A program made the position numbers and the translations under genes. From assembly GCA_020137815.1 (NCBI GenBank), contig CM035352.1, positions 4,028,885-4,092,884 of the forward strand: a stretch of 64,000 bases of DNA, given 5' to 3'. This DNA is from Hormiphora californensis (Eukaryota; Ctenophora; Tentaculata; Cydippida; Pleurobrachiidae). The notes beneath the pieces were generated by a model. It saw nothing but the letters and a program-made list of their open reading frames with translations. It was not told where the DNA came from and ran no database searches. Shown one piece after another: positions 42,678-55,190 of this stretch (positions are counted from its first letter, which is position 1; each line of letters begins with the position of its first letter).

Positions 42678-44250
42678 GGAGATGAAAAGAGAGAAACCTT
42701 TTCTCTGAGAAGCATGAGATACTCTCATTTTGGAGAATATATATTATTTTTCTGTAGAACAGATAGCGTGTTGAAATACGATTGAATCGTGTGTATTTTG
42801 TGTGTAGAGTTTTGTGCAAAGGGTGCCGTGTTTAACTGTGTGTAAATTTAAACTATATTCTGCTTAACTAAATCTCCTCGTTTTATAATTCTCCCAATAC
42901 TGTGTGGTGTGCAACTGATGTCACTGAATTATCAGCCCCGCCCTGCACAGTGCAGCAACACAGAGCGTGTTCATTTGGAAGACTGCCAGCAACAAGCCTC
43001 CTCCACCTCCTGCTGCTAGTGTGCGCGCGCTTCAATTCCATGATGTTTGACGGGGCGGGCGCGCGTTTTTAGAATGCTGGGGTGCTGGAAAAGCAAACTC
43101 TTTTGAGGTCCAATCCGGTAGACCTCCTCACCCCAACACACACCCACAACACACACACATAGCATCGGAGGTATTGGGAAACATTACACAAGGGTTTAAC
43201 CAAGGGGAAAAGAAATAGCAAATTTCTATAACACCGAATTGTCATAAGATTGTAGAAGATATATCATTGCTGTTGCTTTGAGAGAGTGTGAACTGTGTTG
43301 TGTAATTGATGAACTTGTTTAGAAGTTGCAACATACTTTCCAACTCTCGCTTTATATTCTCTCAAATAATTTAAAACGTGTGTAATATCATCTAAATTTC
43401 TGTCTCTCATATTCTCTCTTATGCTCTAATTTCCTCTATCTCTACGCTTCTATTTCCTGTCTCTCACAGATCTAGAAATCAGCACCACCTGGACCCGCCA
43501 TGTTGGATTACTCGCTATCATTCTCTCTCTTTCTATCATTCTCTCTCTTTCAGTCTTTCTCTCTCTTTCTCTCTCTCTCTCACTCTCTTTCTCTCTCTCA
43601 GTTCATTTTACGGGAGCCTGTCTTCATGCAATCGCTGTTACATATACATTTTACACATTTGCGATAAATAATTTATAGGATCACACACACACATAAGGTT
43701 GAATAAATAAAAGTTCATAAAAACCTGCGCAGTTCAAGCGCACGGGTATAATATTGGGGGAATAAAAGCGGTGCACAAAAAGAGAGAGGGATGGTGAGAC
43801 ATGTGTTGTATGTATGTATGTGTGTATTGAATCCAATTTTTAATTTAAGCGACAGGCCGGGTTCAAGTCGTAGGAACTCGATCTCGACCTCTTTGAATGT
43901 GCGGCGCGGCGGCCTGTCGCTTAAATAAAAAATTCGACTAAAGTCGGATTTTTTGAAGTTGTCACCCTCCTTTTCACGCGCAGTGTCGTATTTGTGCGTG
44001 ACAGTCCCCCACTTCCTCTCACTTTTCGGCAAAAAGCCGCATATCATCAGAAAGAGCATAATTTTGTGAGTCCGTAAAGTTTTTGTTTGACGAAATTGGT
44101 CAAGAAACAAAGGCGTGAGAGCAAAGGCAAGTTTCCGGTGCGTGCCACCTAGGGCCTAGGGGGGGTGACAACTTCAAAAAATCCGACTTTATATAATACG
44201 GATCAAAGAAGAGACAAGAAGAGAAGAGGGTACACACTAGGTACACCTCT
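42678..44250. other. Intergenic region with nested fold-backs
   Basis: Convergent spacer between GMPPA (+) and RSBN1 (-). 43842-43926 is a hairpin (TTTAAGCGACAGGCCGG against GGCCTGTCGCTTAAA). 43940-44191 is a larger fold-back (AAAGTCGGATTTTTTGAAGT / CTTCAAAAAATCCGACTTT). The same end word occurs alone at 34272-34292 in a TMEM63 intron. CT-rich runs lie at 43500-43600. No gene seen. Confidence 0.7.
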
Positions 44251-47200
44251 TTAGTCATAGTACTGCTTCAATCTCACATGCCACGCAATACTAGCACAAC
44301 AGGCAACAGTTTTGAATTGATGGATCACATTTCGTGGTATGAAGTAAATATCGTGTGCCCTGAGTTTGATCTTAGCAAATTTAATGTTCAGTGCCCGTAG
44401 TTGAGAGACTTTCGCATCATCAATCCAGATATCACACTGTGTCATGGGCGGTTCGTACAGATCCAATTGAAGCTCCTCGGCAAGTTGGTAGAAGTTGGAA
44501 GCATCGAATGCTATCACATCTTTCAGGGTGATATCCTCCGATACAGGGTGCTCCGGAAGTTCTACCGGTTGAAGGTATGCGGCTGCTGCCGTGGTAACTA
44601 TCGTCTTGCCGTCCTCCCAACTATGATCAGCGTGAGGTTTAGTGCGGTCCCCAACCAGTGTCTCCCTGTTCTTCAGTAGCCGGTAGCCCTTGTGATTTCT
44701 ATTTCCTGAGGTAGACTGGAGGAACTGCTCCCCAGGGCGTACCCAGAATATAGGGCCATCATTACTGGTAGCTGGGTCCAAACCCTCGTACCAAGACAGT
44801 GGACCCCAAGGTAGGGTGGCCTCCAGAAACGGGTTGCTCTCCATAACATCAATGAGCTCTCCAAAAAGCGCTCCTGCTTCCTCACTCTTAGTGCCCACAA
44901 GGGAGAGATGTTGCAGTCCTCCCTCGTTAAAGTAACCCTTACCAGCACTAGCTAGCACTTTCTCGTACCACTGTGACAGGTTACATGTCACTACATCCTT
45001 CCTCCCAAGCACCTCGTGTTTTACTTTTATCCGAGGTGTGTTCTCCAGCATGTAAGACAGGACATTTGGCATCTCTCTCGCACCATTACTGATAACCCCC
45101 ATTACATGATCAGCAACTCCGTCCGTCTCCCCGAACGTGATCTCAAAGAAGTAGTCGACAACCAAATTTTGTTGCGTTAGAGACATCTTTTCAAAATCTG
45201 CCATGTCCAGTCGGACCACAGTTGCAGAGCCATCAGGACATGGTTCTATCTTGAGGAAATTCTTGGGGTCCACCAGGAGAGAGGATGGGGGAGTTGGGAT
45301 GGCTTGGGTCTTAACCACTACCTTAGGTTCCTTTTTCGGCTCTGTTTTCTGTCTCTGTCGCTCCTTTTCCTTTCGCTTCACCTTCATCGGTACGTCATCT
45401 TCTTCATCGTTATCGGGCATGTTTAACGTTTTCAGCATTTTAACCGGACTCATGACTATTGGGGCTGCTACGGGCGAGGGGGGAGGTGGTGATTTAATTG
45501 GACTCCTCAGGGGACTCTTAAGAGGAGTAGTCGCTCTAACCGGTGACTTTAAACCCGGACTTTTTAGAGAGGAAGAGTTAGTTTTCTTCACAAGCACCTT
45601 CTTTTTCTCGCACGTTTTAGCTGGGGTAACTGCTGCTGCTGCTGAGAAGGCAGGTTCTGTTTTTACACGGACCACACCAGGTTTCTTGGCATCCTGATCT
45701 TTACCACTTAGCAGGTGATCCTTTAGAACCTTCTTACCCCTGGAATCCTGTTCCGAACTCTTCCGTTTTCTCCTGCTCTCCACGGGTTCTGTGTGCTCAC
45801 TAAATTTAAACACAGAGAGATCTTTGTGGAATACTGAGGTCAAGTTAACAGGATTTCCACCTCCTCCTCCTGATGTGGCTCCTCCTCCCCCGGAACTGTT
45901 AACAGTGGGTGCTGCGGGGTGGTGATGGTGATGGTGATGTTTCTCTATCTTCACAACATTCACCTTGTGCCCGTTCAGGAAATGTTTCCCTCCGCTAGAG
46001 TGTAAGGGAATGGGACTAGCGCTAATACTGTGTATCACTTTGGTCTTGTCCCCGTGGACCGGTAGGGGTGGTTGGTTAGGGTAAGGCTGGGGTCGCTTAA
46101 CCACTTTCCTAACCACTTCCTTAGGAGGTGACCTAACAGGAGGAGGCGGTTCGGGGATCTCAACCTCTTTCTCCTTAGCAATCCTCTCGCTCTCAACCAT
46201 CGTGTTAACCTCCTGTGAGATGGCCTGTTTGAAGAAGGATAACTTGCCCCGGTGTAGTTTGGAAGGTTCGGACTCTTGTTGCTGCTTCACATCATCCTCA
46301 GGGAGGGCCATCCTCAAGGCGAGGGGAGGTGGGGTTGTCAGCTCTGGGGTGGTGGCAGCAGGTGGGGTCGGTTCAGGTCTCTCGGGGGCCTCCTCCATCT
46401 CCTGTTTCAGCTCTGGGTAAGAGGGCTGGTGTTCCGGAGAGTGGAAAGCGAAACAATCCACTGGCTCTGTCTTTTCCGGGGAGGTGTGGCCGTTTGAGAC
46501 AAACCGGAACGGGTCTGAGGGATCGTGGTCTGGGTGATCGGAGCTACTGGACTTGGGTCGCATCTCCTGTTTTGACAACTGAAAGGAGGAAACAGGGTGT
46601 TAGGGATGATGTAGTTCTCGAATGAAATACAAATTTGGCCAAGAAGGAAAATAAGAAATAACACCCAAAATGTGTTTCTTGGCCTGGGATTGGCCCTGGG
46701 GCGATTGCCAGCGCTGTGATGTGTTATTTACCTGTCGTTGATAAAGAAGTTGAGCGGTGGTAGGTCTCCCCCCAGAGTTACGGTACCCAGGATACTTTCC
46801 TTCCTTCATCAGGTTCAGGCCCTCTCTAGAACACCTGATGGGGAGCAGGGATTATATATTGTATTAGCACTCCATGTGTATATGATATCATTGTTATTTG
46901 ACATGTGTCCCCCTGTCCACTAGACACCCTAATTTAGAGTGGGGATTACTTCCATCTGTGTGTCACACATGTCTGCATATATGCATACACATATATGCAT
47001 ACATATATGCATACATATATGCATACATATATATGCATACACATATATGTGTGTGTGTCACGACATGTCTGTATCAGGAACCGAAACAAGTAAAGTGTAA
47101 ACAACCAATCAGAACTCATTATTTAGGTCACGTGACTGGTTATCAGCCAATCAGGGACCAGTATTTCCTGATTCAGTCGGTTCCTGGTCTGTATGTTACA

Positions 47201-47655
47201 CTTACCCAGCATTGAAATATCGGTATCCCTCAATAGTCGGAGGAGAGTATAACTTCTTCACCTCTGCGGTTAGCATGTGGGGACTCTTCAATTTGATCAA
47301 CTTCTCGGGACTATCATTGAAGCTGAAAACTGTGTGTGCTTTCTTGTTCGTCAGCTTACATGACACGTGTGGAGCCGGGGTCTTGTGCGGCCGGTCCGGC
47401 TTACTCAATAGACTGGAAGGGGAGAGAGGGGTTAGATTCACTTGATGATTATATCATGTTAATTGTTATCATAATATCATGTTATTATTATTATATTAGG
47501 TAAATTACAAATTACATAGAATGTTATGATGATGTGTGTGCGTTGTTCACGAACCTGTACCTATTAATAGTAAATTTGCAGGCCTCTTTGTAGGATTTCT
47601 TAGCTAGCTTGCTAGTTAACCTCCTTACTTCAGCCGTACACTCATCCGCTTCCAT
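44251..47655 (-). CDS. RSBN1: RSBN1/DPY-21-type histone H4K20me2 demethylase, 4 exons
   Basis: Exons on the minus strand: 47561-47655 (ATG at 47655), 47206-47412, 46732-46834, 44251-46578; phases match, 910 codons (human RSBN1 about 800). The N-terminal half is low-complexity: Pro/Ser-rich, with a run of seven His and a Gly run, plus several basic KKK/KRK stretches likely to be nuclear signals. The C-terminal half holds the conserved JmjC-like domain: LPWGPLSWYEG, DGPIFWVRPGEQ, KPHADHSWEDG (HxD metal-binding candidate), DLYEPPMTQCDIWIDDAKV, and DIYFIPRNVIHQFKTV before the C-terminal ..AWHVRLKQYYD. Members demethylate H4K20me2. An MITE sits 11 nt inside the second intron. Confidence 0.9.
47075..47186. 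mobile_element. hAT-type MITE, copy 4
   Basis: CAGGAACCGAAACAAGTAAA..CCTGATTCAGTCGGTTCCTG, 112 bp. Exact 8-bp duplication GTCTGTAT (47067-47074, 47187-47194). On the minus strand the RSBN1 intron starts at 47205, so the insertion is about 11 nt past that donor. Confidence 0.92.
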
Positions 47656-48612
47656 TGCTGTGCTCTTCCATTGCTACACAGGAGGAGAAGGGTTCTTTAG
47701 AGAAGGGTGTGATCACTGTGAGCCGTGAGTGGGAGAAGGGGTTTAGAGAAGGGGCGTAAGGAAGAGAAGGGTACGGTAAAATAGGGGGATCAATTGTTGA
47801 CATTTTCATGGGTGTATGAATATTATGCATGGTGTCAGGTGGGTTAGGTAGTTGTGGTCTGTAAAAGGACTTGTTTTGGATAAACTGGTGATATTCTAGA
47901 TCCCGCGTTGCTAGGGAGTATTATAAAGAGAGAGAGAGAGAGAGAGAGAGAGTCTTTAGTGAGCCAGGTGTTCAGTCATTCATACACCCCCCACACTCTC
48001 TCCTCTTCTTTTTGGGTGACAGATGGGCAATTCAAGACGCATATTATATATTGTCGAGATGAGAAGAGCAGGGGGTAGAGAGGGGAATAAAATGAACAAA
48101 AGGGGACGGCAATATGAGGTAGAGAATGGAATGAAATTAGTCAAGAGAGAGATCTGGGAACTGTCAACTCTCAAAGGTACCTCACACTGAACAGAAAGGT
48201 AGTGGTGTACTAGACACGCTCTCTGTGTGTACCGGTGTGTACTACAAAGAGAGAACACACACAATATATGTTACTATTGGCTAAGGTCCAATTTCCAGAT
48301 GTGTATCCTACCTCTAATCCTTCTGTGTATGACTTCCCAAATAATCTCCCTCTCTCTCTCTGATCCCTCTACCTCTCTCTGATCCCTCTCTCTATATTAT
48401 ATGGCCTGGTTTAGGTAATTACGTGACTGGGAGCCATGAATAAGGGAGTGTGTAGTATTGCCAAATCAGAGGGGATAGCTAAGGTATGGGCAGTGAAAAT
48501 AAAATTCGGTTAGGGATCGATCAATCATAAAATTATACAAAACCAAAAAAAGAAAACAATAAATCACTTTTACAGAAACACAGAAACATAAAAACATATA
48601 CCCCTCCCAATC
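47656..48612. other. RSBN1-VPS18 spacer
   Basis: Contains GA/CT-rich runs (47927-47951, 48343-48390). It would hold the RSBN1 promoter and the VPS18 3' end. No gene recognised. Confidence 0.6.
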
Positions 48613-51507
48613 TTAAAGCCACTCAGCTTTCAGTCTCTCAAACTCGCTCTCGTCCTCCGTCAAGAATGGTTTGTCAATCATCTGGATGATAATCTCACCA
48701 CACAAAATACACTCACTAGCGACAATCTCATCAAGTTGCGACTTGGCAGATTTATACTGATCAGTCCGAACTCGATCCTCATCCCGTAGGTTGGCCATTA
48801 GATTCTCCAGACGCTGTACCTCCCGGGCCTTGTGTGCACTAAGGTGTGGTATCACCTCCCTCACCAGACACTTGGTGTGGAACATGTGGGTACAGGGGAA
48901 CACGTAGAATGATCTGACGAGCAGGGAGCCATCACACAGCACACACGTCTTACTACTCTCTATCATACAGGTCTTCCGACGGAGGTTCGCTATATCATTA
49001 TGTATCCTCTCGGCACTCTCCGTCGCGTCTCTCATATCCTCGCTTAGTCTGTTGATATCGCTGTTGTACAGCTCCAGGGAGTTACAGATGGCCTCCTTGA
49101 AGTCATCTATGTAGAAGAAATCCTTGAAGAAGGGTAGGATATCCTCAATCTTCAGAACTTGATCTTGCCTGTTCACAAACTCCATCACATGTTTTATATC
49201 CTCCTTCGTATCAACCACATGTCTTGCTATCAGCAACCACAACTTCTTAACCACCTCCTCCGAACCACCCTCTGCTGACTCTGCTATCCCCTCAGCTTCC
49301 TTGACATCCCCGAGTTTGGTGAGCGCAAGATGGACCGCCTCCTCGTAGAGCCCCATCCTACGGTAGATGTAGCAGCATGCCCTCCACTTACCCTGCTCTG
49401 TACACAGTCTCAATGCGTAGGAGGTGTCGATATTGATATCGTTCTTTAGTAAAAAGTCCATCAGGAGGGTCTCATCACTATGCTGTACAAATAATGACAA
49501 CAGAAAGTTGTGGATGGCCTGGTCTTTACACTTGGTTTTAAAGACAACGAACTGTAAGTATCGGAGAGCCTGGTTCCGCTGGTCCGTGCCCCGGCATTGG
49601 ATAAACGATGGGAGAAGCTTGAGAGGCTCCAATCCCGTTCCAAATTGTTCCAAAACATCCACAGTATCTCGCGGGATGTATTGCATCAGAACGGGAGTGT
49701 ACTTGTAGAACAGCTCCTTACACCTTCTCTTTCTCAGGGTGTTCAGAGCAGCTCTGTAGTTCTGGTCATGTATGTGGTGACATATCACAGTCTCGAAATC
49801 CTCCATTAACTCCGCAAAGAAGATGAGATCCCGAACATTTCCATACGTTGACATCATGTCTTGTATCATTTTCACCACTGGCTGGTGCTTCTTCACCCCT
49901 CTCACCACTTGTTCCCTCGACAAGAAGTTCCGGAGATCAGCACGTCGGGCGTTCAGGGTATCTTCCTCACTCTCGCTCAGCTCCATTTCATGTTTCTCAA
50001 GTTGGGATATACTCGCCAAGAAGATCTCAACCAGCCACACAACCAACATACAGACCTGCGTGGGGGAGTTACCGGATCGCAGTGACTCTAATTTGGCGTC
50101 CAGGTATCCGATTAGAGCCTCGGAATCACCTGTAGCAATGAAACGTAGTGCTATCTCTTCAAAGGACCGCTGTGATAGTGCGTACGTTTCAGCCGCTTCC
50201 TTGAACATTCCCTGCTCAAAGTAGAAGTCAGCCTCCTCGCTGGTTATCTCAGAAAGTTTATCTGGATCTCCCCCGGCGTACAGCTCCGCCTGGTCGAACT
50301 GCCTCTGTTCCATGTACAATCGCCATGCAAAGCGGTCTTCCTTCGAAATGCGAAACCGTAGCACGCCAGTCTTGCAGAAACAGTAAAACTTGTTAGGATT
50401 CATGAGGTCAATTGCTATCGTGCTGTAGGGAACTTCAGAGGACCTTCCGAGTGTTTCATAATGGACATGCTTCCAGTTGATCAGACTACGAGCTTCAAAT
50501 CCATTCTCATAAAGAAGTAGAAGGTGAAAGGCGGTGGAAGCGATAGCAACAGGGCCACCATATTGGGAGAACTGTGCTAACTGTGGCTCTTTGAGAACAT
50601 CACAATCATCAAAGTTTCGACTCGAGAGCGATATTTTATAGTACTGCACCCCCACTCCCGTCATCCAAACTAGCGCGGCGGGTTGCGGGTACTTACTGTA
50701 AGAGACATGGAACAATCCAGTAGCCTCTATATTAGATTTAATCTCAGGATAACTATCGACAAAGATGGACCTGAACTTAGTTCCCTCTGTTGGTTTCCCC
50801 AATTGCCCAAAGTATTGGTAAATCTGGGTCGGAGTGGCGACTAACACCACTGTCCTCTTGCTAGCGTCAAGGTCCTCGTGGAAGAAAACCAGACCTGTGA
50901 CAGACTCCGGTTTCTCAAGGGAACACACAATTTTAGAGTAAGCCACCGCCTGTTTGTCACTCGACGGGTTTAGCTTTGTTTCAATGATAGAACCTACGGA
51001 ATTACCAAGAAGGATCTCCTTCGTTCCAATCTCATTTTGTCCGGTCGTGTTCCACGCCACGCTATCAACAACCCCACACTTGATCTGTTTCGAGACATTA
51101 ACGAGAGTGGCTTTACCAGTAAACCCATAGAACATCTCACCGCTCTCCATGGACACCAAGAGATGTTTTCCAGTGGGGTCCAGGAACATCTCGTGGATCT
51201 TGTCTCCCACGGGACGCTGGATTGTTAGCACGTCATCCAACTCCGGTAGACCCACATAGTACCGCTTTATCTGGTTGCTTAGTAACCCAATCACTAGGAC
51301 GTTGTTTGCAGTGACTAGTTTTTGGAAGGACGATTTCTCCCGGAAAATGGGTGTTTCCTTTTGGAAGATTGGTTTTGTGTTCTCTTCAGTAGGATTCATC
51401 ATTGAGGTAAGAGACGGTTTGCTGCTGTGCTGGCGGGTAGTAGTGGTTCGAGAGAATCGCTCGGTAGAGCGCTCCTCAGCCTGATACTCGCTCCATAGTC
51501 CAGACAT
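48613..51507 (-). CDS. VPS18: VPS18, HOPS/CORVET core subunit, intronless
   Basis: 964 codons in one exon, close to the human length (973). The N-terminal half is beta-propeller-like (..YYVGLPELDDVLTIQRPVGD..). The middle is an alpha-solenoid with clathrin-repeat character (..EEADFYFEQGMFKEAAETYA..). The C-terminus has the RING-type finger CVLCDGSL..FPCTHMFHTKCL and a further CILCGEIIIQMIDKPF. VPS18 is part of the HOPS and CORVET tethering complexes for endosome and lysosome fusion. Its start lies 214 nt from the RICTOR stop; both genes are on the minus strand. Confidence 0.93.
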   Translation of the reverse strand: MSGLWSEYQAEERSTERFSRTTTTRQHSSKPSLTSMMNPTEENTKPIFQKETPIFREKSSFQKLVTANNVLVIGLLSNQIKRYYVGLPELDDVLTIQRPVGDKIHEMFLDPTGKHLLVSMESGEMFYGFTGKATLVNVSKQIKCGVVDSVAWNTTGQNEIGTKEILLGNSVGSIIETKLNPSSDKQAVAYSKIVCSLEKPESVTGLVFFHEDLDASKRTVVLVATPTQIYQYFGQLGKPTEGTKFRSIFVDSYPEIKSNIEATGLFHVSYSKYPQPAALVWMTGVGVQYYKISLSSRNFDDCDVLKEPQLAQFSQYGGPVAIASTAFHLLLLYENGFEARSLINWKHVHYETLGRSSEVPYSTIAIDLMNPNKFYCFCKTGVLRFRISKEDRFAWRLYMEQRQFDQAELYAGGDPDKLSEITSEEADFYFEQGMFKEAAETYALSQRSFEEIALRFIATGDSEALIGYLDAKLESLRSGNSPTQVCMLVVWLVEIFLASISQLEKHEMELSESEEDTLNARRADLRNFLSREQVVRGVKKHQPVVKMIQDMMSTYGNVRDLIFFAELMEDFETVICHHIHDQNYRAALNTLRKRRCKELFYKYTPVLMQYIPRDTVDVLEQFGTGLEPLKLLPSFIQCRGTDQRNQALRYLQFVVFKTKCKDQAIHNFLLSLFVQHSDETLLMDFLLKNDINIDTSYALRLCTEQGKWRACCYIYRRMGLYEEAVHLALTKLGDVKEAEGIAESAEGGSEEVVKKLWLLIARHVVDTKEDIKHVMEFVNRQDQVLKIEDILPFFKDFFYIDDFKEAICNSLELYNSDINRLSEDMRDATESAERIHNDIANLRRKTCMIESSKTCVLCDGSLLVRSFYVFPCTHMFHTKCLVREVIPHLSAHKAREVQRLENLMANLRDEDRVRTDQYKSAKSQLDEIVASECILCGEIIIQMIDKPFLTEDESEFERLKAEWL

Positions 51508-51720
51508 CTAGATAGTGGGCGAGGTTAGTTATATTACGGGGAGGGAAGGAGAGATAAGAAGAAAACAAGGCTGATCGTGCAGTAAAACACTAAGAGATTT
51601 TAACAAATCACAAATTAAAGATGGGTATCTTTCAAAAGTCAAAACACAACGGGGGTAAAAGAATAGAAAGTACAAAATTAAAAGAACGCACGTTACAAAA
51701 TCACACATTATTATTAAAGA

Positions 51721-54700
51721 TCATGACATTACCCGAGGACTAGAAACTGACCCAAACGAGGGGGACTTAGCGACGGTAGAGTTAGCATTGTCATAGTATG
51801 TGCCAGCAGATCCCTTCACCGCCACATCAAATATTTTGTGAATGAACCGTCGTGTTGGTTGCCTGAACCTGAACTTTGACATGATCTGATGGACACTGAT
51901 ATAGTTGTTGAAGTCAGCAAATATTGCCTTGTTATTCTTCAACATTCCCTCTAATTCTGCAACGTGAGCATTAGCCCGAAGAGTACACGATAGACAGGAG
52001 ACCAACTCTAACATCTTTTCTACCTCAGGATCCTCTGAGCTACTGCCCGCCATATCAGGGAAAGGAGGCCGCTTGAACTGGACATCGACGGAGAAGAATT
52101 TGAGGACATCATCCGGGATACATAACCCGAGTTTCTCACCAGCCAAAGTGTCCTTACAGTCAAATTGTGATGCGTTAACTGACTGAAGGAGGAGGTTCAA
52201 CTGCCCCTCCCCCAGACTCAGATTCTTAGCGTGGGATTTATGTCGAGGAGGCTGGAGGGTAGAACTCCGCTGTCTATTACCAGTCACAAGTTCAGAGGTC
52301 AACCGGGGTATCTTTTTAGCAGAGCAAATACTGAAATTATGCATGAATTCCTTTCTGCTGGCTATGAAGTTTAACTGTTCCACAGCCACGCACCCACTCT
52401 CAGTTTTGCAGATAAGGTTCAGTACGTACAGGCAAGTCCCCCTGACTCCCAAGTTACCTGCACTCACAGATAGTTTGTGTATTCGGCGCACAAAGTCAAA
52501 CTGACTGAGCTTTGCAAACCCGTACGAAGAGGAAGCGATGTGTCCAATGGCCCATGCTGCAGCTTTTACTAATGTCTCGTCTTGCTCGTCCAGCATTTTA
52601 TCCAAAGATTTGAAGACTTTTTCTCTCGATAACCGCTCGATCCCACAATCTGTGTGTGCCATCTCACCATACAGATGGACAGGGGTAAAGCAATATTTAT
52701 TCCAGGAGGTCTTCGTCACCCTGAATGTCGCCTCTCCCCTCTTATAACCAGTTAGACCCTCTAAAATTACCATCTCCACCTCCCTCACATACTCAACACA
52801 CCTAAATGTCTTCCACCGCTCCATCTCTGAATCAAGGAAGCCCAATTTAGATAGGTATTCATACCCACGAGGGAAGGACAGGTATCTCATTACGAGCTGG
52901 TATCCCTTGTCTCCGAGGTGCAAGAGGGCAGGGAAGATATCAAAAAGACTCTCCAGACACTCCTGGTCCTGGCACGCCTCAGTGAGGACAGAGAGGGCCT
53001 CCTCCGCAATCTCCTCCCCTCCCGCACTACTGTATGCGTACAACTGACTAACGAGCATGGGCAGTACAAACTTGTCAAAGTTCTGGTGGCCAGTCCTCAT
53101 GAGTACTCGGAGGAACCTGACGGCAAATATCCGGATATCCACAGATCCACGGTGGAGAATGGTACTGAAGATCACATCCGCAATGATCTCATTACCATAT
53201 GTCAGGGAGACAAGAACACACTTCATGAGCAGGGCCTTGTCGGTTGATTTCTCAAATAGGTTCAGGTAAATCTCGAATATGTTGGATTGCTTCAAATTCT
53301 TGTTCCCTTCAACACCCGAGCAAAGTGTACCGATCAGGAAAAAGTAATCACTGACCAACTTCTCTCGTAGGGAAACAGGCTTGAAGATACCCTCCCCATG
53401 TTGTGACTTCTTCAACTCATTCGACATGTTCTTTAGAAAGGCAGGAAATAACCCCTTCAGCTCATCTATCTCTGAGCTGCCAATCTCTAGGAGCAGGTTG
53501 ATGAGCGACACCCCAACAGCTGTATACTTACTGCTTGCAGTTGTGTCTGTGTTATCCTAGCATTCACCAAAATCATATTCTGCGAAAAGGCTTCCATGAC
53601 TCGTCTAAGGAAACGGACACACATCTCATCACGGGTATGGGTCCGGAGGAAAGCGAGCTCCAACACAGATGCGATTCCCTTCCAGTCCCAATGAAAGACA
53701 TCATCCTGTCTCAAAGACCCTGGTATTTTCAATAAACTTGATGTGTTGTCTCTCCTCCTGGTCATCGTAATCCCTGTCCCTGTTGTAGGGACGCTTAAAC
53801 TTGAGGACTCTATCCTTGATTAGCCTCAACTGGAAACTTAGTCTGCTAGTCGGTTGCTGTCGGTGTTGGAGGAGCTTTGCAATGCACTGGGAACTCTCAA
53901 CTCCATATCCTTTATGGGCCGCTACCTGCAGAGACCAACATGGGCTGGATGTGTGCTATGTGTTGCCGAGACAACGAGAACTTATTAATCATTTGGAGAA
54001 TCTCACCCACTAGAATAGACGCTAGAATCGCTTCCTCGTGATCACCATTTATAGCCACGTGGGTGAAGGCATCTAGCTTTGGGTCGATAGCCAGGATTAG
54101 GGTCAGCAGATGGGCCTGGTAGATATCCAGAATGTTGGGTCTCTCCATGTGATGTGGTGCTAGTAACTCTTCCGCCTCTCCAACGACCCAGTCCTCTTTT
54201 ATACTCCACTCAGAGTGACCCTGCCACTCTGTGACAGAAGAGAGGGCCTTTTCGAAGGACTCTAGATCAGTGGGGATGTGAAGGTGAAGTAGATGGTAAA
54301 AACACTCAACAACAGCTCGTTGGATCTTGTTGAACGGTCGCCAGAGAGATCCCGTCATCTCCCGGATGATCACCTCAGCAGTGTAAAGGCCTGGCCAAGT
54401 CCTGCAGATAGAAAGGATGGCATTGACGCATGCCTTCAACCATATCACCCTCTCCTCTGTGTAATCATTGTCCTTCTTGCTCTCTCCCTTCACTCTCTCC
54501 TTCTCAAACAGGACAACATGGGGTTCAGAGAGGGAGGATACGAGGAAACCAATGTCGTGTCGCAGGTGGAAGTAGTCCCGGGATTGGAGGCTGTTAAACA
54601 GGAACATAAACACCTGACAGAGGGCTTCTGTTTCTGGGTGTTCTCCACCCATAGGCTATAGCTTCCAACAACCCTTTCATTCCCCCACATTGGATGAACG

Positions 54701-55190
54701 ATTCCTGGTGTCGCAACGCATAACACGATACGATAGCCGTGGAACACTTCTTAAAGTTTTCCTTTTGGGTAGTTCTAATCAGGGATAAAAGACAGGAAAG
54801 CAATGATCGAGGGAGTGTTCCATGGGTTTGAAGATTGGTAATAAACTTAAGAGCCTCCACGCCCTCTAGAGCATCAGTCCCATCCTTACCCCCTCCTGTA
54901 TCTATGGCCCTGACTAGAAAGAGGTCAATGTGCAGTCTCTCTACCACTTCTACTGTTAGTTTGGGGATACAAAGCGACAAACACCGGAAGGTGTTGGCAC
55001 GTATCTTGGGTATTGGCGAGAAACATTGAGCAGCAAACCGTTCAAATATGTGGTCGTATGGCTCAGGTCCGAGAACACTTAGACCTCGTTCCCGGAGAAG
55101 TTTGACGAACTCCGTCTGCACTGCAGAGATGGTTGAGTTAGGAGCGGATGGGTCCGATAATTGTTCCAATAGAGCAGTAACAGTTTCCAT
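51721..55190 (-). CDS. RICTOR: RICTOR, TORC2 subunit, with four frame breaks
   Basis: Collinear with RICTOR over the whole length. The N-terminal armadillo-like repeats include ..PRSLLSCLLSLIRTTQKENF.. and ..CGGMKGLLEA... Then ..ATLVGEIL-type repeats, ..DDVFHWDWKGIASVLE.., ..ALSVLTEACQDQECLESLFD.., ..ALLHLGDKGYQLVMRYLSFP.., the hallmark KAAAWAIGHIASSSYGF and LGVRGTCLYVLNLICKTESG, and the C-terminal ..MSKFRFRQPTRRFIHKIFD. About 1155 codons; the long disordered middle of vertebrate RICTOR is missing. No introns are seen. The coding frame changes at about 54650, 53926, 53706 and 53530. The first three need one base skipped, each at a GG or GGG; the fourth needs one base added. The last 596 codons (51721-53511) are unbroken. 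It could be an assembly problem, an allele, or a decaying gene. Confidence 0.88.

Noticed and set aside
53706-53720. 13-nt GT..AG micro-intron in RICTOR
   Set aside because: Removing it does restore frame, but 13 nt cannot be spliced by known machinery, and the homology alignment fits a one-base shift as well.
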